From NCBI GenBank assembly GCA_963575745.1, contig CAUYUJ010009535.1, forward strand, positions 121,567 through 185,566: 64,000 bases of DNA, read 5' to 3'. The translations under genes and the position numbers were made by a program. A model generated the notes under the pieces. It saw nothing but the letters and a program-made list of their open reading frames with translations, had not been told where the DNA came from and searched no databases. The DNA is from Prorocentrum cordatum. Taxonomy: Eukaryota; Sar; Dinophyceae; Prorocentrales; Prorocentraceae. Shown here in pieces: positions 57,040 through 64,000 of the stretch (within the stretch, counting starts at the first letter, position 1; every line of letters begins with the position of its first letter).

Positions 57040-58350
57040 CCGCCTAAGTAGGACGTCGCTCCGCTAGACCCCCCAGCGGCCCTCGAGCGTGGCGACGGAT
57101 CCGCAGATCGCAGCCCCCCAGGGATGGCGAAGTCAAATTTGACTCCGCGTAGGACGTCACTCCGCTGATCACCCCAGCAGCCGTCGAAAATGACAATTTC
57201 GCAAATCGCAGCCCTCCAGGGATGGCGAGGTCTAACTTGAATCCGCCTATAACGTCACTCCGCTGGACCTCCCAGCAACCCTCGAAAACGGCGACAATGT
57301 CGCAGACCGCATCCCCTCAAGGATGGCGAAATCTGATGAGTCCGCGTGGGGCCCCACACAGCTAGACCCCCCCCCCAGCAGCCCTCGAACGTGGCGACGG
57401 CTTCGCAAGACGCATCCCCCCAGGGATAGCAAGGATTAATTTGACCCTGCGTAAAACGTCGCTCCACTGGACCCCGCACCAGCCCCCCGAAAGTTATCGC
57501 CATTTCGCAGATCGCAGCCCCCCAAGGATGGCGAGGTCTCATTCGAGTCAGCGTGTGACGTCGTTCCTCTGGTTCCCCCCAGTCCCCTGCAGCACCCGAC
57601 AGTGTTGACGGTTTCGCAGATCGCAACCCCCAATGATGGCGAGGTCGTATTTGAGTCCGCGTAAAACGCCACTACGCTGGACCCCCCAGCAGCCCTCGAA
57701 AACTTCAACAATTTCGCAGATCGCAGCCCCCCAGGGATGGCGAGGTCAAATTTGACTCCGCGTAGGACGTCACTCTGCTGGACCCCCCAACAACCCTCGA
57801 AAGTGGTGCCGGTTTCGCAGATCGCAGCCCCCGCGGGATGGCGAAGTCAAATCTGGGTGCGCGTGGGGTCCCACCCCGCTGGACCCCCCAACAACCCCCG
57901 AAAATGGTGACCGTTTCGCAGATCGCAAACCCCAAGGCTGGCGACGTCTAGTAAAATTCCGCGTAAAACGTCACTCCGCTGGACCCCCCAGCAGCCCTCG
58001 AAAGTGGCGATCGTTTCGCAAATCGCAGCCCCCCAGTGGTGGCGAGGTCTGATCTGAGTGCGCGTGGGACCCCACGCCGCTGGACCCCCCAGCAGCACTC
58101 AAAACTGGCGACAGCTTCGCAAATCGCAGCCCCCCAATGACGGCAAGGTCTGATTTGAGTCCGCGTGGGACCTCACTCCGCTGGACCCCAGCAGCCCTCG
58201 AAAGTGGCGACAATTTCGTAGATCGCAACACCCCAGGGACGGCCACCCAGCGGCCCTCGAAAGTGGAACCCACTCCGCTAGACCACCCAGCAGCCCTCGA
58301 AAGTGGAGATCGTTTCGCAGACCGCAGCCCCCCAGGGATGGCCAGGTAGG
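57040..58350 (-). repeat. 101-bp satellite array, about 13 units
   Basis: GCAGATCGCAG-type markers fall at 57103, 57201, 57302, 57405, 57507, 57616, 57716, 57817, 57918, 58018, 58119, 58218 and 58317: periods 98-109, mostly 100-101 bp. Units contain CCGCTGGACCCCCCAGCAGC, CCTCGAAAGTGGCGA and CCCCCCAGGGATGGCGAGGT. The monomer has no visible similarity to the 90/99-bp family. Confidence 0.97.
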
Positions 58351-58359
58351 AGGCAAGCT

Positions 58360-58424
58360 GGCACGCAGGAAGGAGCGAGGTGAAAGGCAGGAGAGAAGGG
58401 GAGAGGGTGCGGGAAGGCGTGCGA
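58360..58424 (+). repeat. Polypurine tract between satellite and tag
   Basis: GGAAGGAGCGAGGTGAAAGG and GAGAGAAGGGGAGAGGGTGC; purine-rich, as in the other two array edges. Confidence 0.7.
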
Positions 58425-58476
58425 CCGCAGTGCTCTATGCAAAACGAGAAGCCAACGCAAGACGGTTGGGAAATAC
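58425..58476 (+). repeat. Conserved satellite-edge tag, copy 3 (diverged)
   Basis: TGCTCTATGCAAAACGAGAA then GCCAACGCAAGACGGTTGGG then AAATA. It aligns with copies 1 and 2 over AAAAYGAG, CCA and GAYGGTTSGGAAA with small indels. One frame reads SMQNEKPTQDGWEI, close to SLQNEGPTPQDGWEK of copy 1. Confidence 0.65.
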
Positions 58477-58613
58477 TAGCGGATCCCTGTGAATTCCGTG
58501 GGGTCCTTGAGGATTTAGATGAATCCCAAGCCAAGAAATGGAGGGGCGGACTGGGGGGCAGGGGGGTGGGCTTCGGGCTGGGGAGGTCCAAAGGACATTG
58601 AAATGGGGGAAGC

Positions 58614-58785
58614 TCGTCGTCGTCGTGGTCGTGGTCGTGGTTGTGTCGTGGTCGTGGTCGTGGTCGTGGTCGTCGTCGTGGTCGTCGTCGTTGTCTTCGT
58701 CGTCGTCGTGGTCGTCGTCCTCGTCTTCGTCGTCGTCGTCGTCATCATCGTCGTCGTCCTCGGCGTCGCACTCGTTACTGCCATT
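58614..58785 (+). repeat. GTC/GTG trinucleotide repeat
   Basis: (GTCGTG)n and (GTC)n with CTC and ATC variants. Confidence 0.95.
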
Positions 58786-58845
58786 TTCAATGTCGTCGTC
58801 GGTGGGCGGATGAGAAATTAGTTGTTTCACATATCCATTCCCTCC

Positions 58846-58970
58846 GCATTGCCATGTGGCGGGTAGGCGTGCGAGCTTTTCGTTTCCGCCCCTCTTGTGC
58901 GTCGCCACGTGGCGAGTACAGTTGAATATGTTGTTTGTTGCCCCCGTGCGTTGCCAGGTGGCGAATACTA
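58846..58970. repeat. Three units centred on GCCANGTGGC palindromes
   Basis: GCATTGCCATGTGGCGGGTA (58846), GCGTCGCCACGTGGCGAGTA (58899) and GCGTTGCCAGGTGGCGAATA (58948). The middle one holds the perfect 10-bp palindrome GCCACGTGGC (58904-58913). Centres are about 53 and 49 bp apart; a degenerate fourth (GCGTTGCCGCATGACGA) starts at 58992. Confidence 0.85.
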
Positions 58971-58999
58971 TGGCACAACATGCCTTCCCTCAAGCGTTG

Positions 59000-60295
59000 C
59001 CGCATGACGATTGCTGTAGGATGGTATGTGTGTCGCTGTTAGCGGCGCTGCGCGACGAACCTGGTCTACGATCGACGGGCTTCGGCCAGTTCCGCTGGAT
59101 CCCCGAGGATTCAGCGGGGATCTCGGACGCGAGAGCGGGTGGGCGCACGGGCGAGCAGTCGGGCGCGCGGAAGGGCGGGCGAACTAGGGGGCGGGGACTG
59201 TCGGGAGGCCAAACCTGGGCGCGCAAGACGCTGCTGTCGCGTAGCGTTCAGGCATCTGGGGACCCCGGTGTGCCCGGCCACTCTGGAGAAAGGTTACTCT
59301 TGCGTGTAGCCGAAGAGAAGAATCCTCGGGAAGGCCAGACAAAGACCGGGGGCAGAACGGCGTGGCGCGTGAGTGCCAGACGTCCCGCGGAGGTCAGCCG
59401 GGAGGGAGGGCCACGAATCGGAGGAGCGTCAGGGGGGGGGTCCCGCCCGTAGGCAGGCTCAAGTGACCGATAGCCTCGCGCTCCGCACTGCACGGGGCGC
59501 AACTGTGATTGAGTCCTCGCGCCGCCTCCCCGAGAAGAGGCAGACTGCCTCTCAGGCCCACGCACTCGCAGCGCGGGTAGCTTCGCGCCCTCGCTGATGA
59601 CCTGTGGCACGCGCGCAAAGAGCCCGACTCGGGCCCGAAGAATGAGGTCGGGCGAGGAAGTGGAGGGGGACAGGGATCCGGCACCCCTAGACCAGGACAT
59701 TACTAGCCAGGGCGTCCGAAATTCCACCTGGAGAGGACGAATAATGCAGAATGGTTCGACCCATAGCTGCAATTTTCTGGGCGCACCAATGTCCCGGTTT
59801 GTCAATGTCCCCGCTTAGGGGGCCCTGAAAAGAGGGAGAAGCACCGAGCCCATGGGAAGTCTCTGGTCCACCGACGGCAAGTACATGTCGAACTGGCCCT
59901 GTAGAGCAAGTCGAGGAGAACGAGTGAAAGGCATGAAAAACAAAAAGAGACCAAGCGATGAAACAAACAAAGTGGACAGGGACGATGCAACAATGTGTTG
60001 CTCATCGTTTGGGTCGCTGGCTGTGGCCTGGCAGCCTCGACGGCGACGACGACGGCGACGAATCGTGAATACTTGTTGATCCTCCCCTTCCCAATGGGAC
60101 ACTGCAACCACCATAAGGAATTTTGTAACCGCTTGATCGCATGAATGCCGCGTCGTCAAGCACAATACATGTCCGTAGGTTTTAACGGACAAGTCGACCA
60201 CACATCCAGGTCCATTGACAATGATCACCGACGACTGAATCAAGAGTCAAAGCGGAACCTGGATGATTGCCAGCGTGGACCCCCAAATACTGTAC
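59000..60295. other. About 1.3 kb with no recognised gene
   Basis: GC-rich up to 59700, then moderate GC. A CGACGGCGACGACGACGGCG patch lies at 60037-60056. No domains in frames up to 198 codons. Confidence 0.5.
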
Positions 60296-60299
60296 TGTG

Positions 60300-60605
60300 G
60301 ATGTGCAAAACTGTGTGAACCGAAGTATGTGGTGTACGCTATTTGGTGCAATACCTGTGGGGTCAACTATACGGTGAAAGCTGTGCTGTGCAAGCTCGGT
60401 GGTATAAACTATGTGGTGTAAGCTATGTAAGCTACAAGGTGCAAGCTATGTGATGTAGGCTGTGCCGTACAATATTCGTGGCGTAAGCGGTGTGGTACAA
60501 GCTGCGTGGCGCAGGCACTGTGGTGTAAGTTGCGTGGTGTAGGGCGTAGGCTATGTGGTGCAAGCGATGTGGCACACGCGATGTAGCTACACATATACAT
60601 ATACC
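60300..60605 (+). repeat. TATGTGGTGYAAGC degenerate repeat run
   Basis: About 15-20 units of 12-16 bp around ATGTGGTG(T/C)AAGC, ending in ACATATACATATACC. Same family as the 5430-5715 and inverted 3640-3868 runs, and again next to the GC-rich tandem family. Confidence 0.75.
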
Positions 60606-60649
60606 TAGACATGCACGCTGACATACACGTCTGCATGCACATCCACGCA

Positions 60650-60930
60650 TATCTGGCCGCCCAGCGAACGGGGCGCCCACGCGCGGCGATTGGCGGGCAT
60701 CGTGCTGCTCTGCACGCCCACGCAGCGCCCGCGGCGCCCGCGAGGCGCCCGCGGGCGGGCACCGGGCCCCACCCCGACGCGCCCACCCAGCGCACGAGGG
60801 CGCCCACGAGGCGCCAGCCAGAAGGCAACAGGCCACCCAGCGCACGAGGCGCCCACGAGGCGCCCACGGGCGGGCACCAGGCAACATCTCGGCACACCCG
60901 CTCAGCGCACGAGGCGCTCATGCCACTCCG
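60650..60930 (-). repeat. GC-rich tandem repeat, inverted copy
   Basis: CACCCAGCGCACGAGGCGCC, CACGAGGCGCCCACGGGCGG and GCACCAGGCAACA units of about 65-75 bp: reverse complement of the 61.73-62.13 kb array. Confidence 0.85.
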
Positions 60931-60934
60931 CTGG

Positions 60935-61725
60935 CGGCACTGCAGCGCATCATATGACACTGCACCGCACCAATGTGTGCCAGAAGAGCGCGTACAGCGG
61001 ACAAGTCAGAATTTGTGAGTCCAACGGGTTGTTGACGGTTGCATTCACGTCGCCGCTGGGCTGCCATTGCTTCAATGTGGGGGCTGGCCTCATCCCGCCT
61101 GAATACTTTTCGGTCTTTACTCGGACGGGCCTTGTTGGCTCTTTCCATTCGGTCTCCCCTCGACCACTATGGGGATGATACGGGAAGCCCCAGGAGCAGG
61201 AGGGAGAGGGGGAAGATACGGTCAATTGCGGATTATGTGGAGAAGGATGCAGAGACAGAACCGCAGGGAGTATGGCGAGGACCAAGGGAACGTCACTGGA
61301 CATGTGTTGTTTAGAGGGACTCTTTTATGGAGCGGCGAGATTCAGACACGCTTCAGTACATCCGATTGTCCTTGCCTTCGTTCCATGTCTCATGTATTGC
61401 ATGTCCACTCCATCACTCGTTAACGATCGCCTTGGAAAGTCATGTGATCACCATGAACATACCCCATAATCTCGAGCCACGCACTGAAATACATGCTCTC
61501 CACGATCGTATAACAACCCGTCACCGTACAGACCTGATTGTGCCCACTGTGCACACGGTAGCTCGGAAACAATGAAGCCGCACGGCCACTACTCTGCGCT
61601 TCTCGTTGGCAATTGCCCTCCTATCATTTCTCCCCGCAGGGTGCTTCCACTCAAAACTTTGATTGATTTGGCATACTTCGCATACGTACGTTATCGAATG
61701 AGCGTGACCGGTTTCCGGCTGGTTC
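60935..61725. other. Spacer between inverted GC-rich arrays; no gene seen
   Basis: Lower-GC sequence with short frames only. Confidence 0.5.
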
Positions 61726-61729
61726 CCAA

Positions 61730-62135
61730 GTGGTGGGCGCCTCGAGGGCGCCTCGTGCGCTGGGTGGATGTGCCGGGGTTTCGCCTGCTGCCCGCCCGTG
61801 GGCGCCTCGTGTGCGCCTCGTGCGCTGCGTGGGTGTGCCGGGGGATTCGCCTGCTGCCCGCCAGCGTGCGCCCGGGGGGAGCCTCGTGGGCCAGGTGGGT
61901 GTGCCGGGGTTTCGCCCTGCTGCGCCCGCCCGTGGGCGCCTCGTGGGCGCCCCGTGCGCGGGGTGGGTGTGCCGAGGCTTTGCCGTGCGCCCGCACGTTG
62001 GCGCCTCGCAATCGCCTCGTGGGCTGGGTGGGCGCCGAGATTTCCCTTGGTTCCCGCTCGTGGGCTCTCGTGGGCGTCTCGTGGGCGCCTCGTGCGCTGG
62101 GTGGGTGTGCTGAGGTGTCGCCCACTGCCCGCGCG
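61730..62135 (+). repeat. GC-rich tandem repeat, direct copy
   Basis: Five to six units of about 65-75 bp with GCGCTGGGTGGGTGTGCCG, GGTTTCGCCTGCTGCCCGCC and GTGGGCGCCTCGTG. The word series is shared with 6.08-6.44 kb. Confidence 0.9.
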
Positions 62136-62213
62136 TTGACGCGTAACCCACACACAAAGGAAAGGCAACACGTAGTATTGAAACAATGGATCCTCCCACC
62201 CTATTCGGCACTT

Positions 62214-62500
62214 CCGTCTCTTCCTCCTCCCCATCCCCTTTCTTCTTCATTCTTCACCGTCGGCCCCATGCTCATCCTCCCCCTCCTCCCTCTCCTCCTC
62301 CTCCTTCTCCTCCTCCTCCTCCTCCTCCTCCTCCTCCTCTTCCTCGCCCTCCTCCTCCTCCCCCTCATACTCCTCCTCAAGATCTTCTTTGTCCCTTCCC
62401 CCTTTCTCTTCTTTTTCCTCATCAGCCTCCTCCACCTGTTCCTTCTCCTCCCCCCTTCCTCCTCCTCATCTTCGCTTTCTTCGCCCACTCCTCCCCCTTG
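62214..62500 (+). repeat. CTC/TCC microsatellite region
   Basis: (CTC)n with CCCC, TTC and CTT interruptions, 3' of the GC-rich array. Confidence 0.93.
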
Positions 62501-62519
62501 CCTTCACCCTTCCCCTCGC

Positions 62520-62770
62520 CGCCAGACGCATGTTAGGTATCCCCCCCTCTGTACAACTGCTCACTTGGACGCGTGCAGAAGCCGCCAACCACTCGCTGGG
62601 CACTCCCCCATCGGCGCCAACATGCCCGAAAGCGCATGCCAAGAGCGCACAAGCCAGACGCATGCTGGACCCCTCCCTTCCGCGCACATACTTCGACGCG
62701 TGCAAATCCGCCGCCCCCATGCGCGAGGGCACGTGCCGAACGCACGCGTGCCAGACGCAATCCGATTGCC
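62520..62770 (+). repeat. Two and a half units of a 100-130 bp repeat
   Basis: GCCAGACGCATGTTAGG (62521), GCCAGACGCATGCTGGA (62651) and GCCAGACGCAATCCG (62750). Between them GGACGCGTGCAGAAGCCGCC (62570) and CGACGCGTGCAAATCCGCC (62695) align. Confidence 0.75.
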
Positions 62771-62869
62771 GCTGCTCCTTGCGCCCCCCCCTGTGCAGCA
62801 CCCAGACAGCCAGGCGGACAACTATACCCCTGGAGGGACTACTGGGACAAGCAAAGGTCCGCCTCGGAC

Positions 62870-62888
62870 GTGGTCGTCATCGTGGTCG

Positions 62889-62935
<47 letters not shown>

Positions 62936-62940
62936 CGCTA
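62870..62940 (+). repeat. GTCGTC/CTCGTC microsatellite
   Basis: GTGGTCGTCATCGTGGTCGT then (CCTCGT)n. Confidence 0.95.
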
Positions 62941-62944
62941 CCTC

Positions 62945-64000
62945 CTCATCTCGCGACAGCAAGGTCAGAACACGCAAACCAAACTTTGCTGTTGGCACCA
63001 CTTCTCGCTGGCCCTGCTGTGTTTGACGACGGAGGTCGGCCGGAGGACCTGGCAGAGCCGGTTCCCCAGCGGCTGGTGCTCTGCAGCCCTGCAGTCGGAC
63101 GCGCCCATCTGCCACGCGGGGTGCCAAAGGCACGCTGCGGCAGCGCTTGCAGTGCACGGACACTCGCCGGCCTTCGGGATAGAACATTCCCACAAGTACT
63201 CCGGGCTTCTGCCAACTTCGGGTGGCGCCGAGAGGCGACACAGAAACGGGCTTCGAAGACCTGTCCGGGCGAAACGCGACGAGAGAGACGGCGACCACTG
63301 AGAGCGAAGGGAGGGCGTCCATGCATGCAGTACGCTTTAAACAGGCTGGCAAGTCATCGAACAACATAAAGAAACAGGAGAGTAACCAATGGCGGCTCAT
63401 CTCACCTTGATAGACGATCAGGGGATTGCCAATCCATTTCCCGAGGAGAGCTTTCAATCAAGAACAATTAGACTAGTGCCTGAGCGAGTCGAGATCACGG
63501 TCATATTCTGAGAAACGCCCAAAGAGGCAACCTTGCGGAGCAAACATGAAAACGTGACGATGTACACATGGATCCAGTCAGCAAGCGAAATGGGGCAACA
63601 AACCAAGCACATAGACGTGGCGTCGCATACTCTCGTCACCACAGAGTACTTTCAATCTATCTGACACGGACAGGCTCAGACCGCTGACGGGACCTAAAAT
63701 GAATAGAGCGTTGAGCCCCCAGGAGAACCCGTTGAACGAGTCCCACATCTTACGCATGTGCCCCAAGAAGGACTGAACGTGCCATCCAACAAGACACCCA
63801 GACGTTCAGAAGAAGTTTCTGACAGCGGTGGCACGCGCGACAGCGCTCCGCTCCACAAACTCGGCCCCGGAACCATCGGCCTTAAGTTGGGTAGCGATAT
63901 CGTGCGAGATAGCGTCGCACGGGCCATATATGAGCCTCATAGCGCTTTCACGAAACTGATGGAAAAGAACAGCATCTGGCGGATGCGGCTGTAACCGGAC
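62945..64000. other. Window end; no recognised gene
   Basis: GC-rich to 63300, then moderate GC. A 211-codon minus frame (62822-63457) starts MKALLGKWIGNPLIVYQGEM, and a minus frame 63766-63578 is mildly hydrophobic (GLNALFILGPVSGLSLSV). Neither can be assigned. Confidence 0.4.

Noticed and set aside
62160-62215. Fourth copy of the satellite-edge tag near the 62-kb CTC tract
   Set aside because: CCGTCTCTTCC and a pyrimidine tract are present, but the QNE-coding core and GGATGGTT are missing.

Overview
The window looks like nuclear DNA of a dinoflagellate. Three things point that way: two adjacent degenerate copies of the 22-nt dinoflagellate spliced leader (16285-16328), degenerate retroelement proteins of types that crowd dinoflagellate genomes, and very GC-rich, CpG-rich DNA packed with micro-, mini- and satellite repeats. 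The species cannot be fixed from sequence alone. Most open frames are by-products of GC richness and of repeats whose period is a multiple of three. I see no rRNA, tRNA, CRISPR array or bacterial-type operon.

Layout. 1-8.8 kb: microsatellites, a CCAAGAGG-type low-complexity block, and a CCCACTGTCC minisatellite flanked by two inverted copies of one compound repeat. About 7.1-7.8 kb (-) holds an RNase H remnant and 9.2-11.8 kb (+) a decayed LINE. 14.1-15.5 kb is a 90-bp satellite with a conserved edge tag. 16.28-23.14 kb (+) is an almost complete LINE (LINE-1 here): tandem spliced-leader relicts, ORF1 with a RanBP2-like zinc finger, ORF2 with endonuclease, reverse transcriptase, zinc knuckle and RNase H, then an A-rich end and a candidate target-site duplication. 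23.46-25.63 kb (-) is a second LINE type. 26.9-30.1 kb (-) is the only plausible host gene: a secreted or membrane receptor-like protein with a signal peptide, a type I periplasmic-binding-protein (ANF-receptor-like) ligand domain and Cys-rich GCC2/GCC3 (ephrin-receptor-like) repeats, split by introns and frame breaks.

30.3-35.9 kb: low-complexity DNA, diverged satellite units and microsatellites. 36.0-38.3 kb: an 83-bp tandem repeat and an associated dispersed unit, with a LINE 3' fragment between the blocks (36.8-37.7 kb, -). 39.5-41.86 kb: microsatellites and a 99-bp satellite that is the reverse complement of the 14-kb family and carries the same edge tag. 42.5-45.8 kb (-): remains of a dinoflagellate retroelement polyprotein. 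47.4-49.9 kb: trinucleotide repeats. 51.3-53.5 kb (-): a decayed Ty1/copia-like pol. 54.0-56.1 kb: CpG-extreme DNA. 57.0-58.5 kb: an unrelated 101-bp satellite with the same tag motif. 58.8-64 kb: palindromic repeats, more copies of the 5-6 kb repeat families, and microsatellites.

The story is retroposition and satellite growth. LINE-1 appears to have re-entered the genome from a trans-spliced, polyadenylated mRNA, at least twice in succession. Three satellite arrays with two unrelated monomers end in the same short conserved motif, which I could not match to anything known and consider the most novel observation.
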